This document shows, piece after piece, positions 6,209 to 14,568 of a stretch of DNA of 64,000 nucleotides (positions are counted from its first letter, which is position 1; every line of letters starts with the position of its first letter). The notes beneath the pieces were generated by a model. It was not told the origin of the DNA. It did not search any database and saw nothing but the letters and a program-made list of their open reading frames with translations. Origin of the DNA: Advenella mandrilli (lineage in GTDB: Bacteria > Pseudomonadota > Gammaproteobacteria > Burkholderiales > Burkholderiaceae_B); the NCBI RefSeq assembly GCF_016595155.1, contig NZ_JAENGP010000015.1, positions 1 through 64,000 of the forward strand, given 5' to 3'. Both the position numbers and the translations under genes were made by a program.

Positions 6209-6951
6209 AAAAATACAAAATTTTAATTATTCCATTGCTATTTTATGGAGGCACAGCCCTAGGCAATATAACCGAAAACGTTAATTTTAACGAGTTGGCG
6301 AAACAGTGCAGTAAAGATGTACACCAGGACACGTTACAAGCCATAGTACGCACGGAAAGCGGTTTTAATCCGTATGCGATTGGTGTTGTGGGCGGTTCAG
6401 TCAAACAACCAAAAAGCTTTGCTGAAGCTGTTGAAACGGCTAATAAACTGCATGAACAGGGTAAAAATTTCAGTATGGGTTTGTCGCAAATTAACCGATA
6501 TAACCTTGATAAATATGACCTCAATTACGAAACTGTATTTGACCCATGCAAAAACCTGCAAGCAGGCGCAGAAATTCTGAAAGAGTGTTTTTCCCGAGCT
6601 GGTGGCAAGCCGCAAGACGCTTTACAGAAAGCGCTTTCATGCTATTACTCGGGCAATTTTAAAACAGGGTTTACACAAGATTTCGCAGGCTTGCCCACTT
6701 ATGTTGACCGTATCAAGCAGGCGGCCGGCAAAAACTCGGACCAGCAACTTATCAAGCTGGCACAGGCCGAGTCCTTGCCACCGGCAACTGATGTATCCAT
6801 TCCGGCTATTGATCCAGCGGCACCGGCTCCGGTTGTCGTGAAAGCCAGAAAAAAAACAGCCAAGGCAAAGCCAAAAGCAGAGCCAGTTATAAAACGTGAT
6901 CCAGACCCCAATAAACCCCGAAAAAAATGGGATGCTTTTGGGGATTTTTAA
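6205..6951 (+). CDS. virB1: VirB1 lytic transglycosylase
   Basis: The 248-residue protein has a signal peptide and an SLT domain (residues about 25-165) with the catalytic glutamate in IVRTESGFNPYAIGV and the FSMGLSQIN and CYYSGNF motifs. It would open the peptidoglycan locally for the type IV secretion channel. The C-terminal 60 residues are rich in Pro, Ala and Lys (PAAPAPVVVKARKKTAKAK). The start overlaps the stop of the preceding gene (ATGA), so the genes are co-translated. Confidence 0.9.
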   Translation: MKKYKILIIPLLFYGGTALGNITENVNFNELAKQCSKDVHQDTLQAIVRTESGFNPYAIGVVGGSVKQPKSFAEAVETANKLHEQGKNFSMGLSQINRYNLDKYDLNYETVFDPCKNLQAGAEILKECFSRAGGKPQDALQKALSCYYSGNFKTGFTQDFAGLPTYVDRIKQAAGKNSDQQLIKLAQAESLPPATDVSIPAIDPAAPAPVVVKARKKTAKAKPKAEPVIKRDPDPNKPRKKWDAFGDF

Positions 6952-6968
6952 TTTTTTTGGAGGTAGCC

Positions 6969-7283
6969 ATGAAAGCACCGACACTTGCCCTGGCAGGAGT
7001 TTGTCTTTGTTTCTCTTCTTCGGCTTATGCCTGGTACAGCCCGCCCTGGAACAGTTGGAACAGTAAAGGCGTGGATGCTCATATAAGCGTGCCAATCAAC
7101 AAGCCGGACAGGAACACGGGCAATACCGGGCAGGACAGATTTAAACAGCAAATTGGACGTATCAACACAGGAGTCAGCATATACCCGAAAGCATATAAAA
7201 AAGTAAGTGGATACACCCAGATCAGACTGGGTGATCTTTTCAGCAATTTTGGTTCACAGGCCGTTATCAATTTGAATTGGTAA
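6969..7283 (+). CDS. Small exported protein of unknown function between virB1 and virB2
   Basis: GGAGG precedes ATG 6969. The 104-residue product starts with a signal peptide (MKAPTLALAGVCLCFSSSAYA) and the mature part is rich in Trp, Asn and Gly (WYSPPWNSWNSKGVDAHISV). It has no membrane helix after the signal. I do not recognise a family. Its 3' end forms one arm of the hairpin at 7261-7290. The position between VirB1 and the pilin suggests a periplasmic or surface accessory to the secretion apparatus. Confidence 0.65.
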   Translation: MKAPTLALAGVCLCFSSSAYAWYSPPWNSWNSKGVDAHISVPINKPDRNTGNTGQDRFKQQIGRINTGVSIYPKAYKKVSGYTQIRLGDLFSNFGSQAVINLNW

Positions 7284-7293
7284 CGGTTTTTTT
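7261..7293 (+). terminator. Hairpin overlapping the gene end, before virB2
   Basis: CCGTTA (7261-7266, inside the coding end) pairs with TAACGG (7281-7286), followed by seven T. virB2 starts 31 bp downstream. It probably terminates part of the transcripts upstream of the pilin gene. Confidence 0.6.
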
Positions 7294-7323
7294 ATTTAGT
7301 CATTTAATTTCAAAAGGTTAATT

Positions 7324-7674
7324 ATGAATATTGTTGTAAATAAAGTATCACCGGTTGTCGAATTTTTGAAAGAATCATTGCCGTATTTGTTACTGATGGC
7401 ATTTTTTGCCGTTTCGGGTGATGCAATGGCACAAGCCGGTGGATTTTCTACGGAAGCCAAATCCATGATTGATGATGTTCAAAAAGGCATTGTTATTGTT
7501 GTGGGCGCGATAGCGTGTATTGCCCTGGTTTGGCAACTGGCACAAGGTTTCATGGGCCGAAAAACTTGGGGTGACGTTTTTGAAACCTCACTGTGGATTT
7601 TTGGGGCGGGAGCCGCAGTTGCGGCAGCCACATGGTTCTTCACATCAGGGCAGAAAATTTCATTTGGCAAGTAA
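7324..7674 (+). CDS. virB2: VirB2/TrbC-type pilin
   Basis: The 116-residue protein has a long signal sequence ending in DAMAQA, then two hydrophobic helices (IVIVVGAIACIALVWQLAQGF and WIFGAGAAVAAATWFF) joined by a short basic loop (MGRKTWGDV), the standard TrbC/VirB2 pilin layout. The processed form would be about 80 residues. It is encoded immediately before virB3 and virB4. Confidence 0.85.
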   Translation: MNIVVNKVSPVVEFLKESLPYLLLMAFFAVSGDAMAQAGGFSTEAKSMIDDVQKGIVIVVGAIACIALVWQLAQGFMGRKTWGDVFETSLWIFGAGAAVAAATWFFTSGQKISFGK

Positions 7675-7679
7675 AAAAT

Positions 7680-8096
7680 ATGCAGACTGAAGAAAAAACT
7701 TTCCCAACCTATGGGGCTTTGTCACGGTCTGCAATGATTATGGGTATCCCATTAATGCCTTTGGCGGCATTAATGGGCGGAACACTCGTTTTAACGATGT
7801 TTTGCTTTATGTTCTTAGGTGGCAAAGCATTATTAATAATGCTGATTCCGATACCCATTCTTTTTGTATTTAAAACCGTTTCACGAACAGATGACCAGGC
7901 ACTAAACATCATAGGTTATGAATTGATCTGTTTTTTTTACAGGCGCCATGCCCGGCTTTTTAACAATACAACCACTATTATGGGCACCAAATACGGAAGA
8001 AGATTAAATGATTATTGTAGATTTTTTGAAAAAAATTCTGAAGAAAATCGCGGGACAATCCGATTTTCTACCGAAAATCTCCCAACACGTGACTGA
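7680..8096 (+). CDS. virB3: VirB3 inner-membrane protein
   Basis: The 138-residue product has the usual short N-terminus, two membrane helices (residues about 20-65), then the cytoplasmic FFYRRHARLFNN and MGTKYGRR motifs of VirB3. Homologues usually end near that motif at about 100 residues; here the frame runs on for about 30 residues and overlaps the first 89 bp of virB4. VirB3 works with VirB4 in pilus assembly. Start is ATG 7680, six bases after virB2. Confidence 0.85.
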   Translation: MQTEEKTFPTYGALSRSAMIMGIPLMPLAALMGGTLVLTMFCFMFLGGKALLIMLIPIPILFVFKTVSRTDDQALNIIGYELICFFYRRHARLFNNTTTIMGTKYGRRLNDYCRFFEKNSEENRGTIRFSTENLPTRD

Positions 8097-10422
8097 CAAT
8101 ATTGTGCACTATAGGGATGATGGTTATTTGGCTTTTACCATCCGGTTAGAGGGCATACCGTTTGAGTCGGTCAATGACAATTACCTATATAACCAATTTC
8201 ATCAGTTAGCCCTAACGTTATCAGGAGCAGGTAAAAACTTAGGTAACCGGCTAGGGCTCTGGATGACATTACAGCGTAAAAAAAGAAGTTTTGAACGTAA
8301 ATACCAGCAAGATAATATTTTTTGCCAGGAATTCACGAATAAATATATAGCCCGTTTCCAGAAAGATGACTTTTTTAGTAATACCTTTTATATAACAGCT
8401 GTCCTTAAGTATGAAGACTATGATGATGGCCTGAAAGAAGCATTAGAACTTATTGATACCTTAATGCAGGATCTGCAAGCCTATGACCCGTATTTATTAA
8501 CCGCTTATCAAAATAAAGAAGGCATTGCATTTTCTGAAGTGTATGAATTTTTTGGCTCGTTGGTTAACTACAATTATGAACGGATTCCGCTGTCAAACAT
8601 AGATGCTTGCGAAGTCATCGGTGAAGCTGATTTGCATTTTGGCACAGACGTGGGTGAGATACGGACAGCAACCGAAACGAAGTACGTTACTTGTTGGGAT
8701 TTAAAAGATTTTGGTGTTTCAAAAGTAAAAGTGCTGACCGGGATACTTGACCTACCTTGCGAATTTAATTTTACGCAAAGTTTTGTATATATTGAAAATC
8801 AGGATATACAGTCCAGGATAGACAAACAACTGAATAATCTGGCCTCTGTTGGCGATCAGGCTGTTTTGCAGCATGAAGAGCTTTTAGAGGGTAAAGGAGG
8901 TGTAACATCTGGCGAATTAATGTTTGGTGATTATCATGCGGCATTAACAGTGTTTAGTGACACGCTTAAAGATGCAACAAGATTAGGTACGCTGGTGCGT
9001 TCCCGTTTTCAGAGTTCAGGCGGGTTTCAGTTTCAAAAAGCCACAAACTCCGCACCAATTACTTATTTTAGCCAAGTGCCAGGAGCCAAGAGAAAGCCAC
9101 GTAAAGCACCGAAGAGCACCGTTAATCTGGCCACTACGTTTGGTATGCACACACACAGCCACGGTAAAGCCACCGGTAATCCGATTGGTGACGGCAGTGC
9201 TATCATGCCTTTACTGACTAAATCCAATACGATTTATGATTTTAATTGGCACTTCAGCAACCCGAAAGAGGACAACACGGGCGATAAACTGGCCGGGCAT
9301 ACGTTGTTATTAGGGGCAACCGGGGTGGGTAAAACAACTACGGAAACCGCCATTCTAACAATGACGCAACGGTTTAATCCGTCTTTATTTGTGCTTGATC
9401 TTGATTACGGCATGCAGATTTTTATGCAGGCCATAGGTGGCCAGTATTTTGCACTGGAAGCCGGTAAACCAACGGGCTTGAATCCATTTCAATTACCTGA
9501 TACACCAGATACCCGTGAGTTTTTAAACCGTTTGGTGGGCGTGTGTGGTCAGAATTCAGAGGGCAAATTATCAGCTGAAGAAGAACATCAAATTAAACAT
9601 GCAGTCGATACGATGTTTAACAGTATTAACTTTGAAAATCGTAACTTCAGCGTGTTGCTGCAAAGTATCCCGTTTTCTGCTGAGGAAAACTCTCTGCGTA
9701 CCCGTTTAGGAAAATGGTGCCGTAGCGAGGGTGGCCGGTTTGCCTGGTGTTTGGATAACACAAGGAATAAGTTCAATCCTGATGATTTCAACAAAATCGG
9801 GTTTGATTTAACCGATATTCTGAAAGACAACTATGCCCCGACAGAGCCGGTTTTAGCCTACCTGTTCCATTTACGAAACCTGATGATGCATCGGCTGGCC
9901 GAGCATGACGGGATCATGATGACGGTGGTGGAAGAATGCTGGTGGCCATTAAAATTCAATGCCACTAAAGACATGATTCTGAAAATCCTGAAAACTGACC
10001 GGAAGTTAGGCGGTTGGATTTTGCTTACAACCCAAAGCCCGGAAGATGTGATCCAGTGTGATATTTTCCCGGCCATCGTGCAGCAGACACCGACAAAAAT
10101 TTACTTGCCCAATCCTGACGCTAAATTTGAAGGAGGTTATGAGAAATGCGGAATGACCCGCAAAGAATTTGACGAACTGGTTAAATTGACGCTGGATAGT
10201 CGTACTTTTCTTGTGAAACAGGGGCAGCAATCGTCAATGGCTAAACTGGATTTGTATGGGTTTGCTGATGAACTGGCCGTTTTGTCTGGCTCTTCAAACA
10301 ATATTGAAATCCTGAATCAGCTAATGAGTGAACAGGAGTTTGAGTTACCTAATGACTGGTACCCAATTTTTAAGGAGCGGGTAAGGGCGGCCAGGGAAGC
10401 TAAACGTAAAGTTGCAGCATAA
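8008..10422 (+). CDS. virB4: VirB4 ATPase
   Basis: The 804-residue protein is a full-length CagE/TrbE/VirB4 ATPase. The N-terminal membrane-associated half precedes a C-terminal RecA-like domain with Walker A GATGVGKTT (residues about 436-444), Walker B MMTVVEECW (about 636) and a conserved TTQSPEDV motif (about 672). It energises pilin extraction and substrate transfer at the inner membrane. It starts inside virB3 in another frame. Its stop is followed by a terminator-like hairpin. Confidence 0.95.
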   Translation: MIIVDFLKKILKKIAGQSDFLPKISQHVTDNIVHYRDDGYLAFTIRLEGIPFESVNDNYLYNQFHQLALTLSGAGKNLGNRLGLWMTLQRKKRSFERKYQQDNIFCQEFTNKYIARFQKDDFFSNTFYITAVLKYEDYDDGLKEALELIDTLMQDLQAYDPYLLTAYQNKEGIAFSEVYEFFGSLVNYNYERIPLSNIDACEVIGEADLHFGTDVGEIRTATETKYVTCWDLKDFGVSKVKVLTGILDLPCEFNFTQSFVYIENQDIQSRIDKQLNNLASVGDQAVLQHEELLEGKGGVTSGELMFGDYHAALTVFSDTLKDATRLGTLVRSRFQSSGGFQFQKATNSAPITYFSQVPGAKRKPRKAPKSTVNLATTFGMHTHSHGKATGNPIGDGSAIMPLLTKSNTIYDFNWHFSNPKEDNTGDKLAGHTLLLGATGVGKTTTETAILTMTQRFNPSLFVLDLDYGMQIFMQAIGGQYFALEAGKPTGLNPFQLPDTPDTREFLNRLVGVCGQNSEGKLSAEEEHQIKHAVDTMFNSINFENRNFSVLLQSIPFSAEENSLRTRLGKWCRSEGGRFAWCLDNTRNKFNPDDFNKIGFDLTDILKDNYAPTEPVLAYLFHLRNLMMHRLAEHDGIMMTVVEECWWPLKFNATKDMILKILKTDRKLGGWILLTTQSPEDVIQCDIFPAIVQQTPTKIYLPNPDAKFEGGYEKCGMTRKEFDELVKLTLDSRTFLVKQGQQSSMAKLDLYGFADELAVLSGSSNNIEILNQLMSEQEFELPNDWYPIFKERVRAAREAKRKVAA

Positions 10423-10432
10423 GAATCTTAAC

Positions 10433-10456
10433 ACCGTCCAGCATGGCGGTTTTTTT
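10433..10456 (+). terminator. Terminator-like hairpin between virB4 and virB5
   Basis: ACCGTC pairs with GGCGGT (one T-G pair) around CAGCAT, followed by seven T. The virB5 ATG is 14 bp after the T run, with its ribosome binding site between. Confidence 0.7.
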
Positions 10457-10470
10457 ATGGAGTTTTAAAG

Positions 10471-11103
10471 ATGAAAAAGTATTTATACAGTATCGTAATC
10501 ATGGCTGCTATGGGCACCCAAGCCAGTATGGCGCAGGGTATCCCAACCATTGATAAGGCCGCTATACTGAAATATGGAGAACAGATCGTCCAGATGAAGA
10601 AACAGATTGATAATCAGATTTCACAAATCACAGAGTTAAAAAATCAGGTTAAAGCCCTGACGGGTGGCCGTGAAATGGGCAGCTTGCTTAAAGACACGGT
10701 TAAAGACCAAATCCCCGATGAGTGGAATGGTATTTATAAATTGGTGAATATCGACACCAGCAATCTGACTGATCCCAAAAAGTTTGACCCGGAAGCTAAT
10801 TTAAAGGCATTGGCCGGTATCCAAAAAATGACGGAAACGGCTTTTGCCGATACAAAAAAACGTCAGGTAAATATTGATGGGCTTATGAAAGAGCTGAATA
10901 ACACCACCGACATAAAAGCGGCCACAGACTTGCAAGGCCGGATTGCAGCCGAGCAGGCCACGATTGCCAACAATCAAACGAAGCTTGACCAGATGGCCAG
11001 GATGTACGAAATTCAAAAAGAAGTGAACGCCAGGCAGAGAACGGCATACAACCAATGTGTGTTGGCCAATTGGTCTAAAGGAGGACAAAATAGTTGCAAT
11101 TAG
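10471..11103 (+). CDS. virB5: VirB5 minor pilin/adhesin
   Basis: The 210-residue product has a signal peptide (...QASMAQ) and a mature part dominated by helices with heptad character (EQIVQMKKQIDNQISQITEL), the VirB5/TrwJ pattern. The C-terminal QKEVNARQRTAYNQC--A region is also typical. VirB5 caps the pilus tip and helps contact recipients. Gene order (after virB4, before a small lipoprotein and virB6) matches IncN/IncW systems. Confidence 0.85.
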   Translation: MKKYLYSIVIMAAMGTQASMAQGIPTIDKAAILKYGEQIVQMKKQIDNQISQITELKNQVKALTGGREMGSLLKDTVKDQIPDEWNGIYKLVNIDTSNLTDPKKFDPEANLKALAGIQKMTETAFADTKKRQVNIDGLMKELNNTTDIKAATDLQGRIAAEQATIANNQTKLDQMARMYEIQKEVNARQRTAYNQCVLANWSKGGQNSCN

Positions 11104-11166
11104 TGCTGTAAATTACAAATTGCAATACAATGATTCTGATTTAGTATTATCAGATAAGGATTAACA

Positions 11167-11451
11167 ATGAAATTATTGGTCGCAGTAGTTAGCGCAGCGT
11201 TATTTTTAACGGCTTGCGGTGACGGTGATTCAAGCAGTCAAAACACGGCTGTAAATGTCACGATTCCAAAAGGAACACCAACCCCACCGGGTGGTTTTGG
11301 TAATGAGGACGAAATGAAGTGTAAAACGAACTCTAATTATTTTGGTAAAGATGATGTAGAGTCAGCGCAACTATGTAAATCCAGATTAGGGCAGGAGACA
11401 TGCGAAAGGTTTTTTGCTAAAGCGGCTTGTGATGCACCACCAGAAAATTAA
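11167..11451 (+). CDS. Small lipoprotein, candidate entry-exclusion (Eex) protein
   Basis: The 94-residue product has a lipoprotein signal with lipobox LTAC (Cys17), followed by a short low-complexity linker and a domain with four more cysteines. In IncN and related plasmids the entry-exclusion lipoprotein Eex is encoded at this place, between the VirB5 and VirB6 genes. The functional name rests on position, size and lipobox; no residue-level match was confirmed. Confidence 0.6.
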   Translation: MKLLVAVVSAALFLTACGDGDSSSQNTAVNVTIPKGTPTPPGGFGNEDEMKCKTNSNYFGKDDVESAQLCKSRLGQETCERFFAKAACDAPPEN

Positions 11452-11462
11452 AAGGAAATCTG

Positions 11463-12395
11463 ATGAATGATATTCTGGCAGCAATGTCAGAATATATAAC
11501 GAAAAACCTGGGCAGTAATCTGTTTACAAAAACGGGCGCATTTATTGAAAATATTGCGCCCCTTTTTTCTATGGGGTTTGCGTTATATATTCTTTTGCTC
11601 TCGTTTTATTACTACAACCGGGGTATAGACGAATCTATTTTAGACTTAAGCAAAAAAGCTATTGGCTGGCTGTTACTGATTGCATTGGCTTTTAATGCAA
11701 AGAATTATGCGCATTTGGCAAATAATCTGTATTTGTTTCCTGATGCCATGGCCGGTTGGTTTAGTGGCTCAAAAATAGAGGCTTCAGCCATGGCAGCCAG
11801 TGTGGGGCACATACAGGATACGCTTGGGGCACTGGATAAATTGATTAAAGATGCAAGCTGGTATGAATTACAGCTGCAATTCACGGTGTTTTTAGCAAAA
11901 GTGATTGTCTATTTGTGCGGCACGATCATTATTTCATTTGTATTTTTCTTTTATTTGATTGCTAAATTATGCCTGGCCTTAACGTTAATGGTTGGCCCTA
12001 TTTTTATTGGTGCTGCCTTGTTTCCGGCCACCCGGCAATACGCCATGAACTGGCTGGGGCAAATTTTAAATTATGCCGTTACCGTTACTTTATATTCGCT
12101 TATTTTCATACTGCAAACCGGATTTGTTGAGGGACAGCTAAAAAAATGGGGAACCAGCGGGATTGTAAATATCACGGGAGCCTACGAAGTAGGTACTGTC
12201 ATGATTATCATGACAGTGATGTTTATTATCATCGTGCTAAGTATTCCTTCCATTGCTTCAGCCCTAACAGGTGGTGCCGGTGTTGATGCGCATGGCAGAA
12301 CGCTGGGCAGACTGGCAGCCAATGCGACAGGTGCAGGCAGGATTGCAGGCAATCTTATAAATGGTTTGCGTTCTAACCGGATGACAGGAAAGTAA
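11463..12395 (+). CDS. virB6: VirB6/TrbL-type channel protein
   Basis: The 310-residue polytopic protein shows an N-terminal periplasmic part, several membrane helices (for example LFSMGFALYILLLSFYYY and VIVYLCGTIIISFVFFFYLIAKL), the conserved LTLMVGPIFIGAALFPATRQYAMNWL region, and a Gly/Ala-rich cytoplasmic tail. That is the VirB6 family layout. It forms part of the inner-membrane translocation pore. Confidence 0.9.
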   Translation: MNDILAAMSEYITKNLGSNLFTKTGAFIENIAPLFSMGFALYILLLSFYYYNRGIDESILDLSKKAIGWLLLIALAFNAKNYAHLANNLYLFPDAMAGWFSGSKIEASAMAASVGHIQDTLGALDKLIKDASWYELQLQFTVFLAKVIVYLCGTIIISFVFFFYLIAKLCLALTLMVGPIFIGAALFPATRQYAMNWLGQILNYAVTVTLYSLIFILQTGFVEGQLKKWGTSGIVNITGAYEVGTVMIIMTVMFIIIVLSIPSIASALTGGAGVDAHGRTLGRLAANATGAGRIAGNLINGLRSNRMTGK

Positions 12396-12398
12396 GAA

Positions 12399-12809
12399 AT
12401 GAAATTCTATAAAGAAATGTTTAAAGATAGACGCTTTCAAAAAGCGCTAACAAATTATGAGGTCAGTAAAGGCTGGTCTACGATTTTTATTTTTTATGCT
12501 TTATTGGTAGCAGGTATGATTGGACAGCTACTGTTTCATGGCATGAACGCCATTGGTTTTTCTGATGCGGAAGGTTTTGCCTGGTTCCTTGGCGTAATTT
12601 GTTTTGTGGCAGCGACTTATTACATTATTAACTACCCGATTATTGGTGTGGTTTTCGGGGGGGTAATGACAATTCAAATGGCCGTTACGGCTGCCTATTT
12701 TACATATACATCTAATGGCCTGGGCTTTGCCTTAGCGGTTTTTACCATCGTGTGCATATGCAGCCTTATTGCACACAGAACAGCCCTCGAAGACCTGAAG
12801 AATATGTGA
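12399..12809 (+). CDS. Unrecognised four-helix membrane protein between virB6 and virB7
   Basis: The 136-residue product has a short charged N-terminus (MKFYKEMFKDRRFQKAL) and about four membrane helices (residues about 28-50, 62-80, 82-105, 107-128), then a short cytoplasmic tail. It starts three bases after virB6, with a terminator-like hairpin after its stop. I do not recognise the family, and the canonical VirB set has no protein here. A membrane accessory, or a second exclusion factor acting with the Eex-like lipoprotein, are possibilities. Confidence 0.65.
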   Translation: MKFYKEMFKDRRFQKALTNYEVSKGWSTIFIFYALLVAGMIGQLLFHGMNAIGFSDAEGFAWFLGVICFVAATYYIINYPIIGVVFGGVMTIQMAVTAAYFTYTSNGLGFALAVFTIVCICSLIAHRTALEDLKNM

Positions 12810-12835
12810 TTTAAACAATATTCCCATTAATCATT

Positions 12836-12861
12836 AAACCGCCAGCATGGCGGTTTTTTTA
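12836..12861 (+). terminator. Terminator-like hairpin before virB7
   Basis: A perfect nine-pair stem (AAACCGCCA/TGGCGGTTT) around GCA is followed by a T run. The virB7 ATG is at 12879. Confidence 0.75.
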
Positions 12862-12878
12862 TATCCGAAAGGTTTGAT

Positions 12879-13034
12879 ATGAAGTTAAAAAATAAATTGT
12901 CTATAGGGCTTGTCTTCCTTTTTCTGGCAGGGTGTGCAGCACCAAAACCACCACCTGAGCCGACCGGAACCCCATTCCCTATTAATCCAACAGAATTGAA
13001 AAAAGAGGCAGGTAATGCAGTCAAGAAAAAATAA
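12879..13034 (+). CDS. virB7: VirB7-type lipoprotein
   Basis: The 51-residue product has a lipoprotein signal peptide with LAGC lipobox (Cys19), then a Pro-rich mature peptide (AAPKPPPEPTGTPFPINP) and a basic end. This size and pattern match TrwH/TraN VirB7 lipoproteins, which anchor the outer-membrane core complex with VirB9 and VirB10. It overlaps virB8 by 20 bp. It is placed exactly before virB8, as in IncN and IncW clusters. Confidence 0.8.
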   Translation: MKLKNKLSIGLVFLFLAGCAAPKPPPEPTGTPFPINPTELKKEAGNAVKKK

Positions 13035-13713
13035 GGATAAAACGCCTTCCCCCAGGCAATCAGCTATCAAATTCATTCAGGATGCCAACGAGTTTGAAAA
13101 ATCAAAAATCGTGACCATCAAGCGAAACAACAAAATTGCCTGGGGTATCACGGGTGTCAGTACATTGATGACTGCAATGAGTGTTGCCGCTGTTATGTTA
13201 TTGGCTCCGCTCAAAACCGTTGAACCATTTGTTATCCGGGTTGATAACAATACCGGTGTTACCGACATTGTGACCACAATGAAAGATCATAATCAAAGCT
13301 ACGGGGAAATCACAGACCGCTATTGGTTAACCCAGTACGTTAAACACCGAGAAAGCTACGATTGGTGGACGGTGCAGTCAAATTATGATGCCGCCATGTT
13401 GTTAAGCGGTGGGACAGAACAGGACGCCATTTCAACGTTATTCCAAAGCGAAGGCGCACCCTACAAGGTGTTTAAAGATGATTTCCGCGTGGATGTGAAG
13501 ATTTTATCGGTAACTTGGATCGGTGATGTTGCGCAAATCCGTTTTGAAAAACAGGTCAAGCCGTTATCAGAATCAGTCCAGCGGCCACCGGCACAACGTT
13601 TGATGGCAACGATTGGTTATCAATATTTGAATACGCCACAGGCCGACAAAGACCGGGAAATCAATCCATTAGGGTTGCAGGTAATGCATTACCGTGTGGA
13701 TACGGAAAGTTAA
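13015..13713 (+). CDS. virB8: VirB8 bitopic assembly factor
   Basis: The 232-residue protein has a cytoplasmic N-terminus (about 40 residues), one membrane helix (about 42-64) and a periplasmic NTF2-like VirB8 domain including ESYDWWTVQSNYDAAMLLS and VTWIGDVAQIRFEK. VirB8 nucleates the inner-membrane complex. Start ATG 13015 lies inside virB7 in a different frame; the virB9 ATG follows nine bases after the stop. Confidence 0.9.
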   Translation: MQSRKNKDKTPSPRQSAIKFIQDANEFEKSKIVTIKRNNKIAWGITGVSTLMTAMSVAAVMLLAPLKTVEPFVIRVDNNTGVTDIVTTMKDHNQSYGEITDRYWLTQYVKHRESYDWWTVQSNYDAAMLLSGGTEQDAISTLFQSEGAPYKVFKDDFRVDVKILSVTWIGDVAQIRFEKQVKPLSESVQRPPAQRLMATIGYQYLNTPQADKDREINPLGLQVMHYRVDTES

Positions 13714-13722
13714 GGTGTTTTG

Positions 13723-14568
13723 ATGAAATACAAAAATAAGTTAAAGCTGCTGATGGCAGCTGTTTTTTTTAGTGCGGCCACGACATCACATGCTCTGGTT
13801 ATACCAAAAGGATCACAACATGATGCCCGTATCCAGTCCGTGACATACAGCCCGTACAACGTCACCAAAATCACGGCACAAGTGGGTAAAACAGTCCTGG
13901 TACAGCTGGAAAAAGATGAATTCCTGGCTGATGATGATCCCGCTGCCACGATAGCCATGGGGGATGCCCTGGGCTGGACGCTATCAGCTCACGGCAACAA
14001 TATTGTTTTTAAGCCTGCGGTTGAAAAATCAGATACCAATATGGTGATTGTCACGAATAAAAGGACATATGTTTTTCAGCTGGAAGTCAATAACGAAGCC
14101 GTGAACCCGACCTACGTATTACGTTTTCATTATCCTGATACGGCCAAGCAAAAACGGGATGAATATAAAGCCAAGCAGGATCAGGCATTTGATGTTTTAA
14201 CCGGTAAAAACTTGCGTCTGGATGTCAATATCCAGAATCAGGACTATTGGGGGTTTGGGGATGCAGGTATTGCACCTACAGCCATGTACGATGACGGCAC
14301 GTTTACCTATTTTGAATTTAACAATGGTAAGCACCTACCAACCATCTATAAAAAAATGCCCGATGGCACGGAAGCACTGGTCAACAAGCACGTTCATGGC
14401 GACACGATTATTGTTCATGAATTGAATAGTGGCTTCGTGTTACGTCTGGGGAAAGCGGTTCTGGGTATCGAGAACAGGGGCTTTAATGAGCGTGGCCGGT
14501 TCAATAATCTGGGTACAAATGAAAAAAATGCGGTGCGCATTATCAAAAATAAAGGAAGCAAAAAGTGA
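13723..14568 (+). CDS. virB9: VirB9 outer-membrane core protein
   Basis: The 281-residue protein has a signal peptide ending ATTSHA, an N-terminal domain (DARIQSVTYSPYNVTKI) and a C-terminal domain (about 180-270) with FTYFEFNNGKHLPTIYK and the HGDTIIVHEL motif of VirB9. It builds the core-complex ring with VirB7 and VirB10. I use ATG 13723; a TTG three bases earlier is in frame. Confidence 0.9.
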   Translation: MKYKNKLKLLMAAVFFSAATTSHALVIPKGSQHDARIQSVTYSPYNVTKITAQVGKTVLVQLEKDEFLADDDPAATIAMGDALGWTLSAHGNNIVFKPAVEKSDTNMVIVTNKRTYVFQLEVNNEAVNPTYVLRFHYPDTAKQKRDEYKAKQDQAFDVLTGKNLRLDVNIQNQDYWGFGDAGIAPTAMYDDGTFTYFEFNNGKHLPTIYKKMPDGTEALVNKHVHGDTIIVHELNSGFVLRLGKAVLGIENRGFNERGRFNNLGTNEKNAVRIIKNKGSKK

